Below are positions 1 through 11,197 of a stretch of DNA of 64,000 nt, piece after piece; position 1 is the first letter of the stretch, and the number at the start of each line of letters is the position of its first letter. The stretch covers positions 3,480,999 to 3,544,998 of the forward strand of contig OX421501.1 of the NCBI GenBank assembly GCA_949126835.1, in the 5' to 3' direction. Origin of the DNA: Anisus vortex. Taxonomy: Eukaryota > Mollusca > Gastropoda > Planorbidae. Position numbers and translations under genes: made by a program. The notes under the pieces were generated by a model, which did not search any database, was not told where the DNA came from, and saw nothing but the letters and a program-made list of their open reading frames with translations.

Positions 1-235
1 CTACAGCTGTGCAGGTCTGGATGGAAGAAACAATGCCCCAGTTTTCGTTTGTGAACTCTGCGACGACTGACATTTGATTTAGTTAATGCTACATTTATTT
101 GTTTTGTCTTTTTTCAATCATCGATTTAGATCTGTCACCTGGGCTAGGGTACTATCCGTATTCTTAGTTGTATGTTACGCGCTCTGAGCTTACATTATGT
201 TTGTTGGCAGCGCTATACAAATATTAATATTACTA
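1..235 (+). mobile_element. LINE 3' end fragment (weak)
   Basis: An open frame runs into the window and stops at 68-70. Its last residues are Cys-rich (C-E-L-C-D-D). About 140 bases later the sequence ends in GCGCTATACAAATATTAAT followed by short TA-rich repeats, a tail shared with other LINE 3' ends in this window (49,533-49,553). I infer a non-LTR retrotransposon terminus. Too little is present to name the clade. Confidence 0.35.
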
Positions 236-1000
236 TTATTATGTATGTCGTAGCTGTTTGTAACATAGAGCAAAAACTTCGTATGGGAAGATCTAATGTA
301 TAGATCTAACGAAAATGCATTTAACGGATTTATACAGACAACTTTGTTTTAATGAGTCGTTTGATTTCTTTTGTATTATTCAACTTCATGAGAGATTAAA
401 ATTATCAGAGAACTACTCTTAGCTGAGATTGATGCGTTTTATTTAATAATGTGGACAAAAATTTCGTTTTAATGCTTCATGCAAAATACTCTCTACACCT
501 GTGAAATTGTCTTAATTATAAATTTTTAATAGAGTAAGGTATATTCGTTTTTGACCAAAATGACCAATGCGGTCATCGTTTGTAAAATACTGACAGTTGC
601 TGTTTCCAGAGACATAGAGAATTTACGTGTCTAACGTCAAGTTATTCTGTTCAGTGTTAAAAAAAAAAGATTTTTCTGTATGTATGCCGCACACCAGCCC
701 GCCTTTCCACTTTTTATACTAGTAAATATATTATGATAATGCTAGTCTAATTAATGATCTCTGCAATCAAGATCCGAGCTATGTCCTGGTTGTTTTGTGT
801 CATTACTTGACAAGAATTCTCTAGATGACTAACATCTAAATGTAGATTTAAAGGAAATTTATCCCATTGATAAGATAAAAGAATATTCTATTGGTTAGTT
901 ACACGCACTGTTCTGATGAGATAAAACAGTGATTTGGTTTATAGCTATAAAACGACAATGTTGTCAGCATGTTGTTATTAGTATTCTGGATATAAGCACT
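236..1000. other. AT-rich intergenic, nothing recognised
   Basis: No open frame with coding character, no tandem array and no terminal repeats were seen on either strand. Confidence 0.5.
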
Positions 1001-1102
1001 CCTTCTTCCCGAGTTGCACTCAGGCATGAAATAGGTTTTATGATTTTATCAGGAAAACCAATAACTTAACATCATTTAGAAATGCAGGACTAGACTCGAT
1101 CT
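1001..1102 (-). repeat. Family A interspersed repeat, partial
   Basis: The reverse complement matches the distal half of the repeat best seen at 52,850-53,086: the segment from the 'tctagtc-tgcattt' block through 'atgatgttaagttattgg' to 'catgcctgagtgc-actcggga'. The proximal block (ACAGACGCTCCTTC) is missing. Confidence 0.65.
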
Positions 1103-1727
1103 AACCTTGCTGAAAGGAACGAAGAGAAACATGCCAGGAGAAAGGCGAAGGGGAGATAAAAGATACTTCACGATTGTCTCTTGGCTACGGACGGATGAAA
1201 TATATTTGCATCATAATATAGGACTAGTTTTCTAATTAGACTTGTGTAACCGCCCTTAAAAGGTATAGCTCGTTGAGTTTATTAAATTTGTTGAACTAGA
1301 ACACCATTTGAATAAAATAATCAGTTTACTATTTTGAAAGTAACAACTCAGAAAAGATATATACAACTAGCTTTCGCTCTGCACGAAGACATTGAGATAA
1401 CTCAACTGTCGACACAAGAAATGTATACGCACTTCCAGCTCAACACGACGTCATACGCACAAACAAACAAGCGCATATTATTTGGAGATTACTTACACCA
1501 ATGCAAAACACAACTAATAATAAGACATACATGACACTGTGAATTATTTAGTTTACAATACCAGCAGACAAGAAAATCAATGAGAACATTTTCACTGAAA
1601 CGTTTGTTTTTTTAAAGGGAAGAAATAAAAATTACAATTTCGACAGACTTTACATACATATCCCGATGTCCAGAAGTTAGCTGTTCAGATATGTTAAATT
1701 TATATATTTACTTTTCAGACATATACT

Positions 1728-2170
1728 GATGTACTGTTCAAATATATGTACTGTTCAAATATACGAACTGTTCAAATATATGTACTGTTCAAATATATGT
1801 ACTGTTCAAATATACGTACTGTTCAAATATACGAACTGTTCAAATATATGTACTGTTCAAATATATGTACTGTTCAAATATATGTACTGTTCAAATAAAC
1901 GAACCGTTCAAATATATGTACTGTTCAAATATATGTACTGTTCAAATATATGTACTGTTCAAATATACGAACTGTTCAAATATATGTACTGTTCAAATAT
2001 ATGTACTGTTCAAATATACGAACTGTTCAAATATATGTACTGTTCAAATATATGTACTGTTCACATACACGTACTATTCAAATATATGTATTGTTCAAAT
2101 ATTTGTACTTTTTAGATATATCTATTTTTCAAATATATGTATTGTTCAAATATATGTAATGTTTCAATAT
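1728..2170. repeat. 17-bp minisatellite
   Basis: About 25 head-to-tail copies of a 17-bp unit built on TACTGTTCAAATATATG, with a minority variant having ATACGAAC. Three units make 51 bp, so all three plus-strand frames stay open and give tyrosine/cysteine-rich ORFs. I regard these as artefacts of the array, not genes. The right edge decays into a family A repeat. Confidence 0.93.
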
Positions 2171-2179
2171 AAGTACTGT

Positions 2180-2300
2180 CCTGGTAAAAATCCTGAAACC
2201 CATTTCATGCCTGAGTGCCACTCGGGAAGATAGACTGCTTATATCCATTTGTCCTCGCTTAAGGGATAAGGAAAGTGTCTTTGTCCTTATGCACTGTTCA
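2180..2300 (+). repeat. Family A interspersed repeat, distal part
   Basis: The segment from 'aatcctgaaacccatttcat' to 'gtctttgtcctta' matches the distal part of the family A copies at 52,850-53,086 and, reversed, 1,001-1,102. Confidence 0.6.
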
Positions 2301-2884
2301 AATATATGTTTTAATCTGGATGTGGCAGACATGACATTTTGTGACTAGACTTGTCAGGTGAAATTTCTTGTATAGGACTCTCGACACATGACTTTTCCCG
2401 GCTTTTGTCATGTAATATTTCATGACTAGATCTAACATATGACTTTTTTTAGTTTTATTGATTTTGTCCCATTGCAAATTTTAAATGTTAAATTTGTAGA
2501 AATAATGATACAACTGACAAATAACTATTTGAATTTTTATTGGATAGATAACATTTCTATTTACTAAAATACACTCACTAATCAAATTAAACTAACCCAT
2601 TCATAAGATAAGATAAGATTTCTTTATTGATCCAAAAAGGAAATGTGGTTTGATTAAATTGCAGTATTACAAGAACACAAGCACGTGTATATAAACGATA
2701 AGAGGCTAATACTTTATAAATGAGATAACCACAACTTAATAATTTACACATATTTACAAACATCAAAAGAAACAAAATATCAAAATTGTTATTAATAGTA
2801 AAATTCATGACACATTCACGACTAGATGTATACAAAAAAATCACCGAGTTTTGCTTTTAATATTTTTTTTTCAAAAACAACAAA

Positions 2885-3801
2885 TTAACCCTTCCCGTAC
2901 CGGCCTACGTCTATCTATGCTGCCTTCAGTTCCGCTATATACGCGCCCGGGACTGTAAGGGTTAAGATATAAAGATAAAAAAGGAAATAAGATAATAGTC
3001 AGAACAATGTCCAATATATAAGTGTAGGCCTACCTCAGTGTTTTCTGTGATGATTGGACTAGCTTTGAAGTTAACGCCAATTAGAACACATCAGATTTCC
3101 TGCCAATTATTTTTGTCGAGCCTTTGACGCACTGTTTATATGTTTATAACGAAATGAGTTTATAGAGTAGCGTTAAAAGATAAAACAGAAGTAAAACTAT
3201 AAAACTTAAAAGATACATTCACAAAAGAAAAAAATGTAAGTATTCAAATCGGTCGAGAAAATTAAAAAGTTCAAATAGTTGCCTCGTTTTATTACCGAAA
3301 CAAAAAGATGCTCACATTATTATTCACTTATATATTTATTTATTTATTTTTGTCGGGGGGGGGGGGCGGGGGTATTACTAATTATTTAGTTATGTTTATG
3401 TCTGTATGACGTCCCCTGATTATTTAGTTATGTCTATGTGTGTATGACGTCCCCTGATTATTAAGTTATGTTTATGTGTGTATGACGTCCCCTGATTATT
3501 TAGTTATGCTTATGCGTGTAAGACGTCACTGAATCTCTCTATAAACAATCTGAACTTGTTAGATTTGACATCAATTAAAACACAAATCAAAATAAGAAAA
3601 CTAGACTTGAAAAAACGGATTAGCGTAAGAAACAATAAATATTATGTATAAAAGGGGCTTATGCACAATATAAGATAAGATAAAGCGCATTACTTTGACT
3701 AATCTTAAGATTAGACTAAGTTAACCCTTACAGTCCCGGGCGCGTATATAGCGGAACTGAAGGCAGCATAGATAGAAGTAGGTCGGTACGGGAAGGGTTA
3801 A
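2885..3801. mobile_element. piggyBac-like MITE with long inverted ends
   Basis: The two ends (2,885-2,965 and 3,721-3,801) are inverted copies about 81 bp long with only a few mismatches. The outer boundaries are TTAA followed by CCCTTCCCG, with the reverse complement at the other side. TTAA target duplication and CCC-starting termini are piggyBac hallmarks. The interior has no transposase and carries a 38-bp tandem array and a poly-G run. Each 81-bp end is itself bounded by TTAACCCTT and AAGGGTTAA, so two independent tiny elements in opposite orientation are an alternative reading. Confidence 0.75.
3381..3531. repeat. 38-bp tandem repeat, 4 copies
   Basis: Four units, each starting ATTATTTAGTTATG and ending GACGTCCCCTG (the last ends GACGTCACTG). 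Each unit holds a GACGTC core. The array lies inside the piggyBac-like MITE, just after a run of about 17 nearly pure G. Confidence 0.9.
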
Positions 3802-4094
3802 ATTCGGTTACTTTACAATTAAATGTCAATCCAAAAATATTATTCCACCAGTAACCTTTACTGCACCGATATAAGAATATCAGTTGGGTATTCTGTTAGT
3901 GTATCAGTTGATAACAGAAATATCACACCGGGTTTATATTTTGATGATCGTCATTGATATACACGAACTGCTAGTTTCATTCATCAGGTTACTTCTAATA
4001 CGAGACTTTATAAAGTTCATCACTACGACTAAAGATGCACTAGCCCAAGTAGATGAAAATGTCATGTGTATTGTGTGACTATATAAAGTTTAAA

Positions 4095-4215
4095 AGCGTG
4101 CGCCATCACGTGTCACATTCGGCGATGCTAGAACCGGCCAATCAAAAGCGCTTTCTGACGTCATCTACTGTAGGCGGTTGTCTTGTCGGCGAAAATCGGT
4201 TGCTGAGGCTGAAAC
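4095..4215. promoter_or_regulatory. Possible promoter-like motif cluster
   Basis: A GC-richer patch in AT-rich surroundings holds CACGTG (E-box), GGCCAATCA (CCAAT-box type) and TGACGTCA (CRE palindrome) within about 70 bp. No downstream gene is recognised on either strand; the ORF running through it has no family features. Motif content alone is weak evidence. Confidence 0.25.
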
Positions 4216-5009
4216 AAAAAACACTGATCAGACCTGGGAAGAAACTGTTTATCCTTTTTTATTTTAAAAGTATATTTATTTCAGATGTACCTTTACACGA
4301 AGCCGCTATTGTTTCATATGATAAATAAAAAAGACGCCCTTGAGAAAGAGGGAATGTTACAGTTCAGTTTATTCACTGAAACATGATTTTTACAGTGAGC
4401 TGATTTGACTTAGTTTTTCCCTAAATAAATATAAACAGTAGTGAAGTGTGCAAAAGAAGAATGTAAGAAAAGCATGATTTGAGTGAGTGGTCAAGAGTTG
4501 ACAAGGGAGAGAATGATAGTGTGAATAATCAGTACATGTTGGATCCTTCAGATAGAAGGTGGTATTTCTATAATAAGTTATATTGGACTGAGTGTTTAAG
4601 TGATTCAAGTCCAAAGTGAGACTTAGAATATTATTGTATAATTAAAGTTTGTTTAAAGAGCTAGATACAATCAGTGTACTAGTGAGAAGAAATGTATGGA
4701 GATTATTAAAGTAACATATAAGTGAATATTTGAAAGACTATTGAGAACTGTGTGTAATGATCTTATTCGTCCAATGAAGTTTTGTGTACTATGTCTATAT
4801 AATAAAATACTTTCATCTGAACCTAATTCAACGTGTGCTCAAGTCTATGCTACTTAGTATTAATAATAATAATATCACAAACAATACGGTAACAGGGAGG
4901 AATACAGAAGATGGTTTTGCGTGCCTGAAAAAAAACAGAGCCTTGATGTATTTGGAACGCGTTCCATCGGATGCCCAAACCTGATCCTTTGTGAGGTCGA
5001 AAAAAAAAC
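4216..5009. other. AT-rich intergenic, nothing recognised
   Basis: Short ORFs only, none with conserved motifs; no terminal repeats found. Confidence 0.45.
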
Positions 5010-5510
5010 ACAACATCTTATGAGATTATAACATTATACAATCTTTGTGAGAATAAAACATTATACAAACTTTATGAGAATATAACATTATACAAACTTG
5101 ATGAAAATAAAACATTATACAAACTTTACGAGAATATAAGAATATAACATTATATACAAAATTGTAGGCTTATCTTATGAGTATATAAAAATATACAAAC
5201 TTTTATCTTATGAGAACATAATGTTATACAGAAGTTATCTTATGAAAATAAAACATTATTCAAACTTTTAACTTATTAGAATATAACATTATACAAACTG
5301 TTATTGTATGATAATATAACATTATTCACACTTTTATCTTATTAGAATAAAACATTATATAAACTTTTTTTCTTACGAGAATAAAACATTAAACAAAGTT
5401 TTATCTTATAAGAAAATAACATTATTAAAACTTTTTTCTTATGAAAAATTAACATTATAAAAACTATAATCTTATGATAATATAAAGATAAGATAGAATA
5501 ATACAAATTA
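5010..5510. repeat. Degenerate ~30-bp AT-rich tandem repeat
   Basis: Irregular repetition of 'tatgagaatataacattatacaaacttt' variants about every 25-40 bp. It is diverged enough that unit boundaries drift. Confidence 0.8.
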
Positions 5511-5627
5511 TCAACCTGTGACAAGTGACAAGATATTAAATAGTATCTACTGGGAAGATAACGTTGCACAAACTATTATATTAAAACTATTGGAACTTTT
5601 CGTTTCAAAGCAAAATATAACGTTTTA

Positions 5628-5918
5628 CCATAGACTATAATAAGATGGACCGCTCGCTCTATTTTTAGAGCTTATATCAACTTTTTTTCCGTGCGCAACC
5701 AATAAGGCTGTCTTAAATTACTTCTACGCTCCTCGTTGTTTCTTAAATGTTTCCGCTTTATACAACTTTCGTTAATTTTTCATTGAGAAAATCGAAGCGA
5801 TTCAATAAAACGCAAGTGCAAAGGAAACAACGAATCGGAAATTCCGAAAATCAGTGTTTCGAATCATCATATAGCAGAAATACTAAAGCAAGCGGTCCAT
5901 GTATATTATAGTCTATGG
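5628..5918. mobile_element. 291-bp TIR MITE with TTTTA duplication
   Basis: The left end reads CCATAGACTATAATA then GATGGACCGCT; the right end is its near-perfect reverse complement (AGCGGTCCAT...TATAGTCTATGG). The element is flanked by TTTTA on both sides (5,623-5,627 and 5,919-5,923), consistent with a 5-bp target duplication. There is no coding capacity. Related copy at 7,078-7,447. Superfamily not assigned. Confidence 0.8.
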
Positions 5919-6339
5919 TTTTACTAACACTAACGTATTTAAATTTTAGTAAAAAATAAAATTCAAAATATAAATTACCTATAAGCAATTACTGTATTTT
6001 ATTCAAAAGATCACACCGATTATTATCTAATGAGAAAATGGTATTTAACATACACTAATCTTAAGTGATAATACAATTTTACAAATTATTATCGTATAAG
6101 AAGATTTCGTTTATACAAACTATTACATCAAAAACAATTCAACATTTCGTTTCAAAAAAAAATATAAAGATTTACTATTGGCCAACGTATTTTAGGCCTA
6201 TTGTGACAGTTCCAGAAATATAAGACGTGAAAACGATTACTTTTATATTATACAAAATAACACATATTTGATGTAACAATTCTATCCCGATTAGGCCCTT
6301 TTTAAGGATTCTATATCGATTAAATAAGGATTTGCCACG

Positions 6340-6600
6340 ATTATATATGTATTCTACCACGATTATATAAGGATTCTACCACGATTATGTAAGGTTTCCA
6401 CCACGATTATATATGGATTCTACCACAATTATTTAAGGATTCTACCAGGATTATATTATATGGATTTTACTAGGATTATATAAGGATTCTACCACGATTA
6501 TATATGAATTCTACCACGATTATGTAAGGATTCTACCACGATTATATAAGGATTCTACTACGATTATATAATTATTCTGCTAAAATTATATCATACTTGT
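6340..6600. repeat. 21-22-bp tandem repeat
   Basis: About 11 units of 'aaggattctaccacgattat' with drift in length and sequence. No gene is indicated. Confidence 0.85.
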
Positions 6601-7077
6601 AACGCAAAACGTAAACAAATCAATTAACGGGTATTTTAGAATGTAAACATATTTTTCCAGGTGCACAAATATATCATTTCTAGGACTAATAGTCTTATAA
6701 GTATTCGACAAAACGACATATTGTAATGGCGACACTTAAAACTCACAAAAATGTATGAATGGAAAATAGTCTGTATTGTATAATATTTTAAATACATGTA
6801 GTGAATCTTTATTTCTTACAGGATAAGAACTTAAATCAAAAATTTGGCCTGGCATAACGCAAAAAGAGAACATGGACTAAGTATGTGAAACAATGACGTA
6901 ACTAACGAAGAACTGCATAAAATACAATGTTTAGATAATGATTCTATTTAGTGAAATAAACATAACATGCATTCTAAACTAGTCCTCAAATAGATTCATC
7001 CAAACGAAAAGAAAATAAGTCTTAAATAATGAGATTACAGTAACTAGATATGTTACACACATTTATGAACAGTAAAA

Positions 7078-7447
7078 CCAAAGACTATAATGAGATGGAC
7101 CGCTTGCTCTATTTTTAGAGCCTGACACTTGTTTGTTCCGTGCAAAGCCATTAACACTGTCTGTATTATCTTATACATTACAGACGCTCCTTCTATAAAG
7201 AAGATTATTGCGTCCTACGCTCATCCGTGGTTCAAGTCTAGTCTTGCATTTTTATTAATGTTTTAAATGACTCATAAACTTCCATAAAGACTCCCGCTGT
7301 ATACAACCTTAAATTTTAATCATAATTTCCCATTGAGAAAATCTTAGCGAATTATTCAACCTAGAGAACAAGGTGCGATCGGAAATTCCCGAAACTAAGT
7401 GTTTCAAGTAAACAAAAAACAGAAATATCAAAGCAGGCTGTCGATAA
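7078..7447. mobile_element. Second MITE copy split by family A repeat
   Basis: The left part (AGACTATAATGAGATGGACC then CGCTTGCTC) and the internal blocks (cattgagaaaatc; atcggaaattcc) match the MITE at 5,628-5,918. A family A repeat starting near 7,168 (ACAGACGCTCCTTC) and ending near 7,275 interrupts it. The right terminus is badly decayed (only 'caggctgtcgat' remains). The order of events is MITE first, family A later. Confidence 0.7.
7168..7275 (+). repeat. Family A repeat inserted in a MITE
   Basis: Head block 'attacagacgctccttctat' then 'attattgcgtcctacgctca' and 'agtctagtcttgcattt'. Because the host MITE is known from another copy, the two insertion borders can be read directly, which helps define the true ends of family A. 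Confidence 0.75.
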
Positions 7448-7761
7448 GTGTCCTCGCGTATTAAGTATCCAACGCATCAATACAATCATTTCAAACACAA
7501 CACATAATGATTCAGTAAAATTATAAAACGAAAACAGTTTATATGAAAACATAAATCAATATAATATTTAGTAAAATGAACATACAATTCACATTAGACT
7601 AGCCCCGTCAAGGATTAACTATAGGAAGCAAATACGTTCTAAATAAAATAACAAAAACTTGATAATTTCGACTCATTTAATATAACATAAAACTTAATTA
7701 TCAATATGTTATAAGCAGTTCAAAACGTTACACACACAAAATTAGATAAAGTTATAACAAA

Positions 7762-7925
7762 TGTCCACTATGTAAGAATACCTTGGTGTTATCTAACTAA
7801 GTCCAGTATGTAAGAATACCTTAGTGCTATCTAACAAAGTCCAGTATGTAAGAATACCTTAGTGTGATCTAACAAAGTCCAGTATGTAAGAATACCTTAG
7901 TGCTATCTAACAATGTCCAGTATGT
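7762..7925. repeat. 38-bp tandem repeat, 4 copies
   Basis: Units read GTCCAGTATGTAAGAATACC then TTAGTGCTATCTAACAAA with few differences. Confidence 0.9.
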
Positions 7926-8169
7926 ACTCATAAATATTTTGATATCTTTTAGGCATGTATGTCGTAACTCTTTAGAATATTTTTTTTTGACATGTGGGAT
8001 ATTGGGGCATAAAGCAGATAGAATTGAACAAATATGAAACCTTTATGGCAGACATGCTTATGCAATAGCATGGAGAGAGACGCTTCTACTGGTACTATTA
8101 AATTTCTAATAGTTTGCATTAAATACTTATGTACTAATATATTTTATTTTCGTATTAGTAAAGATATGT

Positions 8170-9381
8170 TTATTTAATAAAGAGTTTCAACAGTTTTTTG
8201 TTTGTTGAAATAAATATGAAGAACGTACTGCAAGTTGTAATTAAATAAGATAACTGGATAAGTTCAGTGTGTATCATATAACCAGTGTCTGTGTGTGTTA
8301 TCCATTTAGATGCAATATAAGATACGACATAAAGCAAAATCTCAGAGATGCAGAAGAAAAAACAAGTCATCAAAAGCGTTTTTGTAGTTTGATTAGACCA
8401 AGTGACAAAACTTAAAAAACTAAATTTCATTTGAACAATATTCATTTTTGTAAACCATAGTTCAATAATATACAAACAAACAGTCTTGTACAAAACCCAT
8501 GGAAACCAAATAGCAAATAACAATAAAATACAACATAGCACGGACCGCCTTGTTAAAATTATTATCAGTTTCATTGGTGAAAACACTGCCACCAATCTTT
8601 TTATTGTTATAAAAAAAAAGGTATAAGCAAAAACACTCTGCCCCCAAGTGCCAAAAAATATGAAAAAATGTTTGAATGTCTGCAAGGTAATGTCCCTCTT
8701 CTTGAAACAAGAGAAATTTTCACCGTGATGGTACATGTCAGGCCCCATCCTGTACTCAATAATATCAGCAATATTCAGCGGAACTAACTGCTGGAAACTG
8801 CCAGCTATCACAACAGTCAGAAGCAACAAGTTGAATGTTCTACGGAGTCCATCCATTTTTAATATAGTGAAACAAAGCAAATTCTCAGCCAAACCAATCG
8901 CAGCCATTGTAGGGTTAACGTAACATTTCATGACATCAAGAAAATAGCTTGCAACAGTCAAAGAATCATCAGGTGTCCAAATAAATCCACATGCATTGGT
9001 TGTTAGAAGCTTATTCAAGTTTGTTAACAAATTTTGATCATATTATGTTGTTTTTTCAGGAAGATATTTAGAGTCAATTATAAAAAAGTTTGGAAATATA
9101 TTGCGGTTTAAATGCTGCACATGTCTCACAATCTTTACAATCTCAGAATACCATGTCACTTTAACTAATTGCAACTGGTGATAATACTCCAGTAATTCTG
9201 TTTCCGTTTTGCCTGACGCAAATTTTTGAAGTGATAACAATAAGTTCGTAGAATTTCTCCAGGTCTTATTTATTTCTGTTATAAAGTGTAGTAGCTTGTC
9301 ATCTATTACATTCCAGTCGCTTGTGTTACGAGATAGTATTGGGTCAGACAACACTGACTCGGTGAAATTTAAGCGATTCAT
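8170..9381 (-). pseudogene. Rhodopsin-like GPCR frame broken by one stop
   Basis: A single 404-codon frame is closed by one TAA at 9,040-9,042. The part before it (112 codons from ATG 9,381) looks like an extracellular domain with several N-x-S/T sites. The part after it (to 8,170) is receptor-like. Numbering that second part from 9,030: TM1 about 36-57 with the conserved Asn (G-L-A-E-N-L-L), TM3 about 119-144 with a Cys just before it (F-S-C), a DRY-position motif changed to K-R-L followed by V-A-V-F-S-P, TM4 about 164-184, a TM6-like segment about 217-240 without CWxP, and TM7 about 256-276. The stretch that should hold TM5 and loop 3 is short. Single-exon chemosensory receptors of this kind are abundant in gastropods. 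I infer a decayed or polymorphic receptor. Translation from a downstream ATG at TM1 is possible but would give almost no N-terminus. Confidence 0.7.
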
Positions 9382-9608
9382 TTTTTCATTCCTGTATTGG
9401 TGTTAAATTACATAAAAACTGATGAAATAATGTCTCTTACTTAAAAACGGAACTATCTTTCTGAAGCTGTCTCTCAATGTGTACCTGAAGACCAACTACT
9501 ACGCTATTAATTTCATATTTTTTTGAAGTTCGCTTAAACATATTTTAATTCCAATAAATTGTACAGGCTGAAAATTCTGACATTTTCTATAAGACTGTAA
9601 AATCTTAC

Positions 9609-9741
9609 CATAACCGTTATTACTATATAGTTTCGGAATCTCCAAGGTTGAAGACCCATCCTTGTGGGTTGTTGAAGAACAAATCGACCAGGATTCTTTT
9701 CTTGGCCTTGTCGTCGGGAGATAACGTCATTTTGAGAACAC
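9609..9741 (-). pseudogene. Duplicated exon 3 of the 22.8-35.1 kb gene, broken
   Basis: It matches exon 3 at 32,803-32,928 including the flanking splice sites. It is 133 bp instead of 126 because of a 7-bp insertion (CTATATA on the plus strand, about 9,623-9,630) that shifts the frame and brings an immediate TAG. No partner exons were found nearby, so I read it as a relic of the segmental duplication rather than part of a second working gene. Confidence 0.8.
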
Positions 9742-9839
9742 CTTGCAGTAGAATAGAAAGTAGTTTTAAGCAGTTGTTTCCAAAGCCATTTATTCATTCG
9801 CGACCCGGTTATTTTCGAATTTCCACTTTGTGGCTCACT

Positions 9840-9948
9840 AATATCCCAGCGGGCACACCAAGTCGTATCGACGGTGAATCGACGTGGAAACGACGAGAAC
9901 TCGAGGTTTCCCCGTCTATACGACGTGGTGTGCCTGATGGGATATGTA
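9840..9948. mobile_element. Short inverted-repeat element in the segmental copy
   Basis: The left end (ATATCCCAGCGGGCACACCA) and the right end (GTGGTGTGCCTGATGGGATAT) are near-complementary over about 20 bp and enclose direct and inverted copies of a CGACGTGG core. The sister copy lies at 33,028-33,143. It is small, with no coding capacity. Confidence 0.6.
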
Positions 9949-10199
9949 TATATTAGTCTAATAAGTAGCGTAAAACGGTTAAGAATTATTTAAACATGAT
10001 TTCCAATACTAGTTATGTCGATAACGAAGGCTTGTAAATAACCTTAGCTTCAGTGGTGAAAACAAAACAGAAAAAGTCCACTTGGGGTAAAATATACCGT
10101 TTGTTTTTAAATAATTTTACACTAATCTTATTTAGACTTTCTCATTATCCAACAATTTATTTGTGTGCATCCTGGTGATTCTGATTGTATGGCTTAGAG

Positions 10200-11190
10200 C
10201 CGTGTAAATTTTGTTGAAAATTCTCGTTCGTCCTAGGGTAGACTTTGGTTATTATTTCTTATATTTCAGTATTACACAAACTCTCCTTAATGTCCTGGGC
10301 ACAAACTCAGGATTTGCGTTCAACAGTTCCCATCCTTGACGTTGTAGTTGTAAATAAATATATATATTATAATATTGTAAACAATGAAACACAAATAGTA
10401 ACTTGACGAGGAAGCTTCAGTGTAAAAGTTGTTGATAATTTAATTCAGGTGATATGTGCAAATATATAAAATATGAAGATTATATACAGTTAGAAGAAAA
10501 TAGTGCCTACACAAGCGTCCACTCTGTACAAAACTCTGCACAAGACTTTGTCAAACTACTAGCTGCCTAGCCTTAAATACTAGAAAAGGAGAGCGGGGAA
10601 CAGACCTATTACTAGGAGGGGTGAAAATAATGGTATCATTACAAAACTCATAATAAAAAATGATAGTTTTAATATAAACTCCCCTGTGAGAGAAATAATA
10701 GACTATTCCTAGCCATTCCGAGAATTTGAGGTCTGCACGAGAGTGGATTCTTAGAACAGTCCAGGCTTCTTAGTACCGCCCATAAAACTTGCGTTGAGAG
10801 AGAGAGCTGTGGGTGCTATTAATATGTGACATTAGCTATTGTGAAACATTTCACAGCCTGCCTTGTGCTTTACTTTTAGATAGTAAATTAATAGATAAAT
10901 TTCAACAATCGTCATCTTCAATTAAATATTATGCACTTACGTCACTTACGGAACATATCCCATTGATATTTAATGGTTTGAATCTTGAATTTTCATCGCA
11001 TGATAGTGTTTTATATATTTGTACGTCATATTGTTGAAATGATGATATTTTAAAAAAAAAACTTCTTCAGCCTATGGTATAGTAATACGGCTATCATTTG
11101 TCACCACTAGACAAAGTAAACACTTGCTTTTTGTCACATGATTGCAAATGCTCTACTGCTGCCGACAAAAAGTTTACGAAATGGGCTTTG
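10200..11190. other. Intergenic, nothing recognised
   Basis: The 74-codon plus-strand frame at 10,813-11,037 has no family features. Blocks around 10,500-10,800 look like decayed repeat sequence but have no partner in this window. Confidence 0.4.
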
Positions 11191-11197
11191 GAGAAAG

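Larger units (their letters stand above)
9445..10196. repeat. Segmental copy of 32,627-33,392
   Basis: About 750 bp nearly identical to 32,627-33,392, in the same orientation, ending near 'gcatcctggtgatt'. The 32.6 kb copy is part of a spliced gene and carries its exon 3, so this copy transports an exon out of context. It also holds the small inverted-repeat element at 9,840-9,948. Confidence 0.9.

Noticed and set aside
1729..2233. Three overlapping ORFs of 69-128 codons, Tyr/Cys-rich
   Set aside because: They are all frames of one 17-bp tandem array, which stays open by unit composition.
7762..7925. CRISPR-like array
   Set aside because: Units are contiguous with no unique spacers, in a eukaryotic context; the same holds for all other arrays in the window.
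9534..9956. Two ORFs of 87 and 102 codons
   Set aside because: Wrong-frame or wrong-strand readings of the duplicated exon segment; the exon itself is broken.
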